The notes under the pieces were generated by a model that saw nothing but the letters and a program-made list of their open reading frames with translations, made no database searches and had not been told where the DNA came from. Shown in pieces: positions 45,306 through 56,151 of a stretch of 64,000 nucleotides of DNA. A program made the translations under genes and the position numbers. The stretch covers positions 47,100,502-47,164,501 of the forward strand of contig CAXKWD010000008.1 in NCBI GenBank assembly GCA_964059195.1, in the 5' to 3' direction. Numbering within the stretch: the first letter of the stretch is position 1; the number at the start of each line of letters is the position of its first letter. The DNA is from Ectobius pallidus (taxonomy: Eukaryota > Arthropoda > Insecta > Blattodea > Ectobiidae).

Positions 45306-45760
45306 CAGTATGCTTATCAAACTTTCTCAAGAAACCATGGTCTAAAACTCAGTACTTTCTGAAATATGGCATATTAACTCCACCTGGCACTTTACCTAAT
45401 TTTATTTTAAGAGCATTCTTCTACCACATTTTTGTCTAATTGTAATAAGTACTGAAACATGCACAATTAATCCTACTTAGATGTGAACTACAAGGCAAAA
45501 TTATCCATATACTAAGCTATGGACCAAGTACAGGCTACAGATTGCAAACAAATATCTTTGCCCAAGGTCAATTTATAATTAAAGTCTTGAAATGTATACA
45601 TCATTTTAAATCCTGTACTTAAAAGTGTTCATAATAATGTTTATGTGAACTACAGCATATAAGAAGAAATATATTTCATATAATTACTTTTTATCTATGA
45701 ATGTCAAATACCAATATATGAACATAAGTATTATTACAAAACTGTATTCTCTGTGTGCAG

Positions 45761-46003
45761 AACTTCTACAAGAATGAGATTAATCGCAAGGAAATGTACT
45801 TGAGATACATTTACAAACTGCATGACCTTCATATTCCTGCTGAAAACTACACAGAAGCTGGATTCACCATGAAGCTGTATGCAGACCAGTTGAGCTGGTC
45901 AGCTCGTACTTTGGTGTCAGATCCTCACTACCCAGGTCAGCAAGAATGGCAGAGAAAAGAGCAATTGTATCATCAAATAATTAAATATTTTGACAGTGGC
46001 AAG
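45761..46003 (+). CDS. mbc/DOCK1-like: DOCK-family Rac GEF, internal exon c (start of DHR2)
   Basis: Acceptor TGTGTGCAG ends at 45760; donor GTGAGA starts at 46004. Exactly 81 codons in phase 0: NFYKNEINRKEMYLRYIYKL, HDLHIPAENYTEAGFTMKLY, ADQLSWSARTLVSDPHYPGQ, then QLYHQIIKYFDSGK. This matches the first helices (lobe A) of the DHR2 catalytic region of DOCK-A proteins, where NYTEA...LYADQL.W is a hallmark. The next expected exon, beginning near the W-E-K-A motif, was not found in the remaining 18 kb, so the following intron exceeds the window. Confidence 0.93.
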
Positions 46004-47826
46004 GTGAGATTTTAAAATAATTTATTGTATCAAGACTGCTATATCGTTACTATCATTTAATTTGATCCGTAATGTGTATAGTACCGGTTCCCAGTTTCAT
46101 ACCTTTTCTCTTGCTTTGATAACGTAGTTTCTGTCCATGTGTTCTCAGGACTTCCCATCACCTTTTTAATTCCAAATCTTAACTTAAATATTCTCTTGTG
46201 ATACCTGGTGCTATCTGTTCTCATTATCTGACCATTTAACAGAAGTCTGAGTTTTCCCCACAGCTTTTAAAACAGCACATCCACATTACTGGCATACTTA
46301 ATATATGTATTTCATTTATTTATTAAGTGCCAGAATGGTATTTTCTAATATTGTATGGTGGACGAGAAAAATGTCTGACATCCTATCTGTCTGTCTGTAT
46401 GTCCATCTGTGTCTACACACATGATAACTCAAATAGGGTTTGTCAGAATTTCAAGAAACTTAACACTTTCCACACTGTGCCATTTTTCAGCATACCTGTG
46501 AATCAGGCGTTTTCTTCCGTTTTTGTGATTTTTTAAAAATATACTATATGTATTACAACATAATTAATTAGTTAGCCATAAAGACTGGAATTTCTTCTTT
46601 CTAGAAATTATATTCTTTTGTGTATTCGCTTCGATATAAATATATCACAGGCAGATAAATAGGAGGCTGTTTTGAGGATTTATTTTTTCGGAAATAATTT
46701 TTTCCACGTTTAGAGGGTTAAAAACCTATTTATTGCAAAAGTATTAACTAAACTTATTGAAATAATACATAATATAGAATGCTGACAACTTTTTGGTTGC
46801 ATATTGTCCAGTAATTAACACGTGTGTGATATTCTTTGAAGCTTTCTGGTTTACACAGTCCAATGTTACACACTTTGCACCATCTTGACTCCCTTCTCAC
46901 TTTTTGTCCAGTTTCTTTCTTTCCTATGTCTGTACACATATTGCCTTCGTCAGTAGATACATCATGATATGATCCAGAAGAACCAGAATAAACATTTTGA
47001 TCAACAGGAGAAAAGCCTTATAAACAGAATTCATCCGATTTGGTTATTTTTACGAATGCTAACCTAGCTTGTTCTTGATGTTGTGGTAATCGCAGTAGGC
47101 CGATATAAATTCGATAGAAAAGTCAATATAACTCAACGAAAGTATATGAAGCACATTCTGTTGGGAAGTTCATAAACTAAGCTATATGTTTATCTGTTCA
47201 AAACCTGTATTACACCACGTCTTCTCAGTGGTGTAGGAAGGGGGGTGCGGGGAGTGCGGGCCGCCCCGGCTGCCATCACCCGGGGGGTGACAAAATAAAA
47301 ATGTGTCTTTGTAAGTAAAAAAAATCGCTCAAGGGAATTTAAAGAAAACAATAATATTATTTAAAACAATTAACAACTTTCTACAAGTCAACATGCGTAT
47401 TGAAACTTCTTTTAGTTTTAAATTCAGTCAACAAAGGTAATAAAACGCGGCTGAACTGGCCGCTGTGTTGATACGAACAATAATATTATGGTTAGGGGGA
47501 GGGGTGTTTATTTCTGTCGATGGCTTGTCTCTGCAATTTTATTAATTTAAATGAGACTTCAACAATCGGTGATATTTTATATCACTCAAGCCGCAACCAA
47601 TTGTACCCGCTGCGGCATGACTTTGATGAAAATTGACTTCAAATCAACGTATATAAAATTGATGTATAATTCACATAACATCCTCTGCCCAAATAAAAGT
47701 TAGCCCCCCTTAAAAATAAGAGAAAGTTGTCGCCAGTCTTCGTGTCACATCCCCAAATACAAAATTCTGTTTTCGTACGATTTTCCGTTGCAAGATGCCG
47801 TATTGCAAAGAGCGCGTATTCAGAGT

Positions 47827-48287
47827 GGGGCGGATTTCTATGACATGTCATATTTTTCCCATTTGCATTATTTCAGGTTTCCGACTAATTTAACCCCGAT
47901 TCCAAGCATCCTGGTGAAAATGGAATGGCTTTTATTGTGCATGTAACTGCATATTTAGGACATTTTCAATTATTGTAGCATATTTAGTATGAATAAGCAT
48001 ATTTAGGTCATATTTTTGGCATATTTGTGTGCATATTAAAGAAATGTTGAAGTTTCATATCATATTTTGTAAATGTTGCATTAGAATGATACTTTTTGAG
48101 AATTTACAGATATTTTAAATAATTAACACTATATTTTAATAAGATGTACTTTAATGAAACTTTTTAAAAAATGGCACAATGTGTAAGTGGTAAAGTCATA
48201 TTTTAAATTTTATTGTCATATTTTAATGTTTTTTAGGTCATAAATGCATGCATATATCATATTTCTTAGGTCATATAAATCCGCCCC
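47827..48287. mobile_element. MITE nested in hAT copy B, ~460 bp
   Basis: Inverted ends GGGGCGGATTTCTATGAC and ATAAATCCGCCCC. The interior repeats short phrases such as GCATATTTAGG and GGTCATATTTT many times in both halves. Copy A lacks it: there CAGAGTGGGTGGCTTATAAC is continuous. I could not fix a clean target duplication. Confidence 0.75.
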
Positions 48288-48862
48288 TACTTATAACTAC
48301 CCTTCAGAGAATTATTTCGAAAAAGTGTTTCAAATAAAAGTTTTAGCTCTTAGTATAACCAACCCACGTGCAAAATTTAAAGAAAATCGTTAGAGCTGTT
48401 TTCGCGAAAACTTTCTTTATGTAAAAATAAGGAAAACGTGTCTAAAATCTTCGGTTCACATCTTGAAAGGTATCTGACATAAATACAAAATTGTGTCCTT
48501 TTATTAAAATTCATCTTTCAAAATTCGAGATTTCGCTTGGAAAACAAAATATAAAAATATAAAAAAATCACTCAAAAAATAAAAATTTGCACAATTTCGG
48601 GAGTGTATTTTGGCCTAGATGTTTGCTTTATTAACGGTAACACCCACAGTCTGTCGCTCACGAAAACAATGCATATCTGCCTGTCTATAATGCACTTTAG
48701 ATTAATTATAATAATAATAATAATAATAATAATCGAATTTGTAGTCGTTTAACAGTACAATGTACAATGAACAGCATAATGTACTTGATGTGTATGTCTT
48801 TCCTTAAACCTAACAATATTTGCTGAATTAGGTTAACTATTATGTCTTATATGCACCATTGG

Positions 48863-49474
48863 CAGGGGTGCCCATCCCCCCCAAACTTCATGACTCACCC
48901 CCCCCCCCAACTTCATTGCTCACCCCCCCCCCTAACCTGATTGGCAGTCGACAAGTTCGCCCATATGATATTTTCTAGGGGGGCAATTATTTTTCTCTTT
49001 AACTTCTTGGGCCACTTTGTAACAATATAATAATAATATAATAAGTGCAACAATGACGTAACCAGAAAATAATTGTGGGGTGGGTCGAAAGTGCTGGGGG
49101 GTCGGGGGTCCATCCCCAGAAAATGTTTAAATATTGAACTAATGAAAATCACTATTTTAGCACAGAAAAACTAGTTAGGAAATTTGTTTACCATACTCTA
49201 AGACATGCCAATGTAAACAAGAAATTGTTACTTAAGGCCACCCCACCCCCGGGAAATTTTTAAATATGGAATTAATGAAAACCACATATATCGCTATTTA
49301 GCACTCAAAAACTAGTTAGCTTGGCAGTTTTTAATTTTAGCATATAAAACGCTAATTTTGCAACAATTTTCAACCCCCCCCAGAAAATTCATAAAACGTT
49401 AATATTTTGCCCCCCCCCCCAGAAATTTCAATGACGCAGTCTGCGTATTAACCCCCCCCCTGTGGGCACCCCTG
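48863..49474. mobile_element. hAT-type element nested in copy B, 612 bp
   Basis: Ends CAGGGGTGCCCA and TGGGCACCCCTG, a typical hAT terminus, with CCATTGG duplicated at 48856-48862 and 49475-49481. Copy A has the unfilled site CACCATTGGAAGCACTGG. The interior has long C-runs and two related halves (AATTAATGAAAACCAC-like phrases). Confidence 0.9.
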
Positions 49475-50169
49475 CCATTGGTAGCACTGGTTACAACATG
49501 GTAACTCGAATCGCTTTATGGATGGTTGATTCATGGTATATCATGATTTCGGAGCTTAGTTTTGCTTTTATATAACAAAGTAATTATTACTAATTTTACA
49601 TAATCTGTTGAGTTTATGAGTTACATCAGATAAATTCGTTGCAGCTGCATATATTGATAAACTCTTAAACTCTCGTGGGATTACCTTTGACTATCCAAAA
49701 AATAACACTTGGAACTGTTCCATCTTTTAATAATTTAAATGGGGGGGGGGGGTGACAAGAAATTTTCCGCACCGGGTACCACCTAAGCTTGCTACGCCAC
49801 TGCGTCTTCTCTCATTGCTGAGCATGGGAACGTGCACAACGTAAGGGATACGGTCTTGGTTCATGTGGGAATAAAATGTGAAATGTATCGCATATGGGCA
49901 TGGTGTGGAAAGTGTTAATATACGCACTTATTTCGTCCATAGGATGAAGCCTATTGCTTATGGACCAAATCGGTTGACCAGTACCAGAGTAATGCCCAAT
50001 TAATGGTTTAAAAATAGTAAGTCATTACTATACTTAAAAGCTGCCTGGCTAATTCACTCATTGACATAATTGTTCTGAGGAATTCTGGAAAGTCTCTGCC
50101 ATCTATTAACAATTGAGCTAACATTACTCGTCAGTTGTTTGTAGTGTTGGCTATGAGACAGGCAACTCA

Positions 50170-50275
50170 GTAATTGTTGGAATGAGTTCAATCCCACAGC
50201 CGGGATTTGAACAAGGATCTTTGGCTCTATGCCACTGCTCTACCATTGAGCTACCATGGCAACATGCCAGTATGA
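50170..50275 (-). other. tRNA-derived SINE head
   Basis: On the minus strand CATGGTAGCTCAATGGTAGA (A box) and CTTGTTCAAATCCCGGCTG (B box) have tRNA-like spacing. The segment runs into family C sequence without a resolvable tail. Probably a SINE fragment rather than a tRNA gene. Confidence 0.6.
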
Positions 50276-51065
50276 CATTAAGTTCTCCAACTGACTCACA
50301 TGTCACTGTTATTATTGCTGTTAAGAGAAGCCATTATACACACAAGTCAAGTTCCAATAAATATGTTACAGTTATTATCAGAATGTGCGTTATTAACAAT
50401 ATTAACAGATACAGAATCCTTTCCTAAATGGCTGCATTCTCCACAATTTTATTGTCTGCCCACTTCCAGAAATTTGAAATTAGGATTACTTGTAGCTTAT
50501 AGCTGGTAACCGATGGAAATATTCCAAAACAATCCTGTTTTTTATTTTTACCCCTGAAAAACATATAAAATGGCAGACGCAACTTTAAGGTCTATGTAGA
50601 CCTTCTTGAAGGCTTATAGTAGCTAAATGGTAAGTCGTACCGAAAACTGATTGCACCTGCAGTAACGGATTTTGAGAGATGTACAGGTTTGGTCTTATGA
50701 CTTTTTGTCGTACCTACATCAGTTATACCTTAGTTTGAATTAGATCTTTTTTTTTTAAATTAATTTTCTATATTTTTCTTACATTATGTAATTTTTTACA
50801 TACTTATAAGATAGATGTAGTCGTAAAATTTGGCATTGGTACATACAACAGCCATAAGGGCGCAAAATTTGGTGATTCTAGCTGCCCCACAAATATGGAA
50901 AAACTGGCTGGATAACCGTGACATCATTCACATCTAATGACACTCTATTCATCCTCTTATTTAACACTAGCATGAGCCCGCGGCTTCGCCTGCTATAATT
51001 ATTTTAAAAATTAAAAATTATGAGCATAATAGTTCAATCATTATATTTATTAGCACCTAAATCAC

Positions 51066-53387
51066 GTGAATTACATACCAATTACATACCAATCTCAAAC
51101 AACAATAGATAATATATTCTTAAATAAAGAAAAAAACTTGAAGTTGGAAGTAATCCCAATAATAAATGGGTTATCAGACCATGATGCTCAGATGGTAATG
51201 TTAAACAATACTGAAGCATATCCGACCAGCAAACATACCCATAGTAATATTATCAGAGTAATGAATGATGTTTCGATTTTAAGTTTCAAACAAGATCTTG
51301 CAAATGAAAATTGGGAAACTATATTTACCTATAACACTGTTGATAGTAAATTAAATGAATTTCTAAATATCGTGTTGCGACACTTTGAGGCCAACTTTCC
51401 AAAAAAGACAACTACTAAAATACCTAATTTAAATAATAAAGCATGGCTAACCCCTGGTATTAAAATATCATGTGCTAAAAAAAGAGAGCTCTATTTACAA
51501 TACAGAACCAGTAACAATCAAACTCAGAAAGTGTATTATAAAAGATATTGCAATGTGCTTAAAAAGGTTATTAAAGAAGCAAAGAGCAGGTATTTTTCAC
51601 AAATAATTAATAAATCAAACAACAAAGTTAAGACTATATGGAATATAGTGAAAAATGAAACAGGGAAAGCAAAGGAAAAAAGTGATTGTACGTCATTAAT
51701 ATACAAAAATAAGAAACTAGACAATCTATCAGATATTACAAATGCATTTAATAACCACTTCATAAATATTGCAGAGAATTGTGTTCCCACCAACAATACC
51801 AGTGTCAAGGCAATAAACCTTCTGACAAAATCTACAATTTGTAACCATAAATTTGAAATCACACTGACTTCCTCTATAGAAATTGAAAATATAATAAAAT
51901 TGCTTAAAAGTAAAAGCTCATCTGGATGGGATGACATAAGTAATAAGCTATTAAAAAGTTGCTGTTCGGAACTTAGTAAACCCCTTAGCCATATATTTAA
52001 CTGTTCACTAGAAACTGGAATATTTCCTGAAAGAATGAAACATGCAATTGTCAAGCCCCTGTTTAAAAAAGGAGACAAAAATTTACCATCAAATTACAGG
52101 CCTATATCGCTCTTAACTTCATTTTCAAAAGTATTCGAAAAAGTTGTATATAACCGCATAGTTTACTACCTTAATTTGAATAATATTCTTACACCATCAC
52201 AATTTGGGCTACTGAAAATGCTACATTTAAACTCACCACAGAAATACTGGAAGCGCTAGATAAAAAGAAATATACGTTGGGAATTTTCTGTGACTTAGCT
52301 AAAGCATTCGACTGTATAAATCATGAACTATTATTTGAAAAATTGGAACATTATGGAATAGATAATTTAACACTGAATTGGTTCAAATCATACCTGTCTG
52401 ATAGAACTCAAAATGTCGTAATAAATGGAAACAAATCTAATCTAGGAGTAGTCAGAAGTGGAGTACCACAGGGATCAATACTAGGACCTTTGCTATTTTT
52501 AATTTTCATCAATGACTTGCCACATAACTTAAGTGACGAAACAAAGGTATTGCTTTTCGCGGATGACACTAGTGTTTTTGTAACAGGAAAATCCCAGGAA
52601 CAAATGGCAAGAGTAGCTACAAAGGCTTTTCACGAATTAAATATATGGTTCCAAGCCAATAAAATGACGCTTAATATCGAAAAAACCCACTTTATTCAAT
52701 TCAGAACAAAACAAAGATGTACCCAAAACCTTGTAATTAATTACCAAACACAAAGCATAGAAGAAAGTAGTAATATCAAATTTTTAGGATTACAAATTGA
52801 TCAACATCTCGACTGGAAGTCACATATTGAAATGATAATTCCAAAACTAAGTTCAGCATGCTTTACCTTAAGAGTCCTGAATCAGGTATTAAAACAGGAT
52901 GCCTTACGCATGGTGTATTTTGCAAATTTCCACTCGATAATGAAGTATGGAATCATATTCTGGGGTAACTCGACCCATAAGGATAAAATATTTAAGCTAC
53001 AAAAGCAAGCAATTAGAATAATGTGTGGAAAGAAAAGGAGAGAATCATGCAAACCGCTCTTTGAAAAATTAAAAGTCCTCACTCTCACAGGGGAGTATAT
53101 ATACTCTGTTATGTGTTATATGGTAGATAATATTGAGAGATTCCAAACTAATAGCAGTGTTCATGAACATATTACTAGAAACAGGAATGATTTACATAGA
53201 CCGGTTAATGCATTAAAACTTTTTCAGAAAGGCGCTTATTACTCCGCAATACAGATATACAATAAGCTTCCAAACAACATTAAATTATTATGAATTCAAA
53301 GAAAAAGCAAATCCTTCAAAGGATCTCTCAAGAAATTTTTAATGACTCACACCTTCTACAATATGGATGAGTATTTCCAGTTTGAAT
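51066..53387 (+). pseudogene. LINE ORF2: endonuclease end plus reverse transcriptase
   Basis: RT motifs in order: KSKSSSGWDDISNKLLK, AIVKPLFKKGDKNLPSNYRP, ISLLTSFSKVFEK, then (after a frameshift that removed the usual FRK...ST region) TEILEALDKKKYTLGIFCDL, AKAFDCINHELL (motif A), RSGVPQGSILGPLLFLIFIN, LLFADDTSVFV (motif C, catalytic Asp pair intact), NIKFLGLQIDQHLDWKSHI. The C-terminal KGAYYSAIQIYNKLPNNIKL is cut by a TGA, after which KKFLMTHTFYNMDEYF completes the family's normal end. Related C-terminal scraps occur at 28536 and 34165. Confidence 0.88.
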
Positions 53388-53525
53388 AAGTTTATAGTGT
53401 AGTATATTATATATCATTATTTATTACTTGCTTGTATATTGTAATCTGACGTGTTCTATATCCTTGAGTCCCACTCAACACAGGATCTACAGAACGAGAT
53501 AACTACATCTACATCTACATCTACA
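51066..53525 (+). mobile_element. CR1/Jockey-like LINE, 5'-truncated
   Basis: Begins inside the endonuclease (TTIDNIFLN, GLSDHDAQMVM) and runs through a complete reverse transcriptase to a 3' UTR ending in (ACATCT)n at 53503-53525. Coding lesions are a deletion with frameshift near 52215 and a TGA at 53291. The 5' truncation point lies near the direct repeat AATTACATACC at 51068-51090. I see no clear TSD. Confidence 0.88.
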
Positions 53526-53842
53526 GCGTCGCCTGATAAAAGCGACCTCAGATTCGAGGTCCTTGGCCCAGAAAACCCCTGTATAGTGAGTTTAGTCCCA
53601 ATCGAACAACGTTTGACCATATTTAGGCCTATATTGATTATCCCACTTATAATAATAATAATAATAAAATAATAATCCTCTTCGGTGTAGGTTGAAAATT
53701 TAATTAGTCTGCGTGCCTTGACATTTAAAAAAAATGAATCGACCAGCGTGAGCTACAACATTCAAGCGATCGCAATTGTTTTATGTCAAAGGTATGACAA
53801 AAATAGCCAAAGCCTACTCTAACTGATTTGACATTGAAATAT

Positions 53843-53934
53843 ACTCTCTCTCTCTCTCGCTCTCTCTCTCTTTCTATCTCTCTCTCGCTCTCTCTCTTGC
53901 TCTCTCTCTCTCGCTCTCTCTCTATCTCTCTCTA

Positions 53935-53969
<35 letters not shown>

Positions 53970-54432
53970 ATCTCTATATCTCTATATCTCTCTATCTCTC
54001 TATATCTCTCTCTATCTCTATATCTCTCTATCTCTCTATATCTCTCTATCTCTCTATCTCTATCTCTATCTCTCTATCTCTCTATCTCTATCTCTCTATC
54101 TCTATCTCTATCTCTCTATCTCTATCTCTCTATCTCTATCTCTCTATCTCTATCTATCTCTCTATCTCTATCTCTCTATCTCTATCTCTCTATCTCTATC
54201 TCTCTATCTCTCTATCTCTATCTCTATCTCTCTATCTCTATCTCTATCTCTATCTCTATCTCTATCTCTATCTCTATCTCTATCTCTATCTCTCTCTCTC
54301 TTTCTCTATCTATATCTCTCTATCTATATCTCTCTATCTATATCTCTCTCTATATCTATATCTCTCTCTATATCTATATCTCTCTCACTTTCTCTTTCTT
54401 TCTTTCTCTCTCTTTCTTTCTTTTTTTCTTTT
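53843..54432. repeat. Long simple repeat, (TCTCTA)n/(TC)n family
   Basis: About 590 bp of TCTCTCTC, TCTCTA and TCTATA words, ending in TTTCTTTCTTTT and GATCGATCGATC. Any open reading frame over it is an artefact of the repeat. It abuts the tail of the SINE at 54433-54835 (minus strand), so it probably expanded from that tail. Confidence 0.95.
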
Positions 54433-54835
54433 GATCGATCGATCGAATCCTATGCAGCCATGTTGGGGGGAAGGGCCTCCAAGTGGAGGTTTCTGTGATT
54501 TTTGTTATGCTTATTTTCCTAGAGAGGGCAGAGGGACAGGTGGTAAGCCCATCACTCCTTAACCCCTCTCTTGAAACTAAGGTATTACTTGGTCATGAAA
54601 GGACCAAGAAATTTCGTCCAGAGGCTCTAATTTAGTCTCGGAGTTCTTTTACATGCCGTAAATCTATGACAAGGGCCCCCCAGCTTAAAGTCCCTCCCGG
54701 AGGACTCTGTGCTCAGGATGTTTACGTCCTGAAAAACCCATCGACTGCTGCCGGGTTTGATCCCGCAACCTTCGGATCTAGAGATGGGCACTGCAGCCGA
54801 CAACATTGACTTTTAGGCCTCCTTAATTCAGATGA
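54433..54835 (-). mobile_element. tRNA-derived SINE, minus strand
   Basis: Head near 54835: GTCGGCTGCAGTGCCCATCT as a degenerate A-box region and GGTTGCGGGATCAAACCCGG as the B box. The body contains GATTTACGGCATGTAAAAGA and GTCCTCCGGGAGGGACTTTA, phrases common to insect tRNA SINEs. The 3' end runs into the (GA)-rich simple repeat to its left. Confidence 0.7.
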
Positions 54836-54866
54836 GCTAGAAAGTTGAAATTGAGCAAACTTATAG

Positions 54867-55853
54867 TTTTTTTTTTTTTTTATTTATTTATTTTTTTTTA
54901 TTTTTATTTTTTTTTTTTATTTTTATTTTTTTTTAGACTTTATTTAACAACATGCTCCGTTACAAATGTGTAACACAACATGTTCTGGTTTACATCGGTG
55001 TTTAAAGTATTTACACTATTTACATATATGTGCTTTGGTTCGTCTCTAGTTGTGTTCTAATTTAAACAACTGTATTATTAGTAAAGTCAATCATATTCAC
55101 AAATTTACAGAAGTCTTTTAAAAATCTTTTCATTAAGTCTCTTTTATCTGGTGGCCAAACTCCTCCTCTAGTGATTATGCTTCGGCGTAATGTTTGTCTT
55201 CCTGTATCGTGTTTTGAGCACTCAAGTAGAATATGATCGACAGTTTGGTCTCCTCCATTACAGGGGCAAGTTGCATCTGGTGTTATCTGGAATCTGTGGA
55301 AATAGGCTCTTATTCTTCCATGTCCTGTTAGCATGGTCGTGAGATTCGATGTGATTGGGATTTTCATCGATAATCTCTCTACGATGCTTGGAAAGTACTT
55401 TTTCGTTTTGGCTCCATTGTGCGTTGCTCGCCATTCTCTTTCCCAGCTCCTCAAGCTGTCTTCACGTAATGTCTTCAGTACTCCAGTCTTTGGCATCTTA
55501 TCGTAGGATACTTGTTCGTTGCTTCTGGCAGCTTGTTTGGCAAGATGGTCTGCTAATTCGTTTCCGTGTATTCCGGTGTGAGCTTTAACCCAGGAAATCG
55601 CTACTGTCCATTGGTTGCATTTTAAAATGTTCAGTACCTTCCTGATATTTTCTATTAAGTAGTTATGATTTCTGATATTTTTTAATAAATCTAGAGTTAT
55701 TTTGCTATCTGTGTAAAGAGCAAGAGTTTTAGTGGTATTAAGTGTCAGATGCATTTGTTGTATTGTTTCTAAGGCCTTCAGAACTGCAAGTTGTTCCGCC
55801 TGGTTGTTCGAGCAGTTGTCATCTAATTTATATTGTAGTTGCGGGGCTGTTTT
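54867..55853 (-). mobile_element. 5'-truncated LINE relic with RNase H and poly(A), R1/I type
   Basis: An open frame covers an almost complete RNase H domain: NCSNNQAEQLAVLKALE (Glu), LALYTDSKITLDLLKN (Asp), ISWVKAHTGIHGNELADHLA. It continues to MLTGHGRIRAYFHRF and CPCNGGDQTVDHILLECSKH, a CCHC-type motif, and stops at 55062. The 3' UTR is followed by an A-rich tail (T-runs at 54867-54936 on the plus strand, broken by single A bases). Paralogue of 43349-44345 with fewer lesions; RT missing through 5' truncation. Confidence 0.82.
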
Positions 55854-56151
55854 TAACCTATTTAACTAATGGGATGATTGCAAAAGTTTACACTTTTGAT
55901 TCTTTCCCTCAAAAATAAACTTTGAAATTTGTGAATTTTTTACTGCATATTTGTAATACTTTAGGTGTTTTGGCAAAAATAAAAGAATAAACCAACTGAT
56001 GACATGAGGAATTTGTTGTAAATTCATTCTGTTAATATTCTAGTTATATTTAGTCCTTCACATATACTTATCAGACTTTCTCAAAGAAATCATGGTCTCA
56101 AAATCAATAGTTTCTGAAATATGGCCTATTAACTCCTTCTGGCACTTTAAT

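Larger units (their letters stand above)
47226..49802. mobile_element. Non-autonomous hAT element, copy B (2.6 kb)
   Basis: Terminal CAGTGGTGTAGGAAGG and GCTACGCCACTG, perfect 8-bp duplications CGTCTTCT (47218-47225 and 49803-49810). Collinear with copy A (30908-32852) apart from two extra insertions (47827-48287 and 48863-49474) and a deletion relative to A around 47640. The polyG run near 49741-49752 is shared with A. Sits inside the TTAA element. Confidence 0.93.
46464..49914. mobile_element. piggyBac-like (TTAA) non-autonomous element holding a hAT
   Basis: Left end CACTTTCCACACTGTGCC and right end GGCATGGTGTGGAAAGTG are inverted repeats immediately flanked by TTAA at 46460-46463 and 49915-49918, the piggyBac hallmark. 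The empty site is seen in family C copies 1 and 3, which run through this point uninterrupted. Without the hAT copy B and its duplication the element is about 0.87 kb and has no transposase. Confidence 0.85.
46316..50870 (+). repeat. Dispersed repeat family C, copy 2, split by nested insertions
   Basis: The left part (46316-46459: TTATTAAGTGCCAGAATGGT, GTCTGTCTGTATGTCCATCT) and the right part (from 49919: TAGGATGAAGCCTATTGCTT, ACCAAATCGGTTGACCAGTA, later GGCTTATAGTAGCTAAATGG near 50610) align with copy 1 at 37462-38470 once the TTAA-flanked element between them is removed. The middle (50012-50560) is more diverged and contains a SINE-like segment. Confidence 0.75.

Noticed and set aside
53828..54562. 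244-codon Ser/Leu/Tyr-rich open frame
   Set aside because: Produced entirely by the (TCTCTA)n simple repeat.
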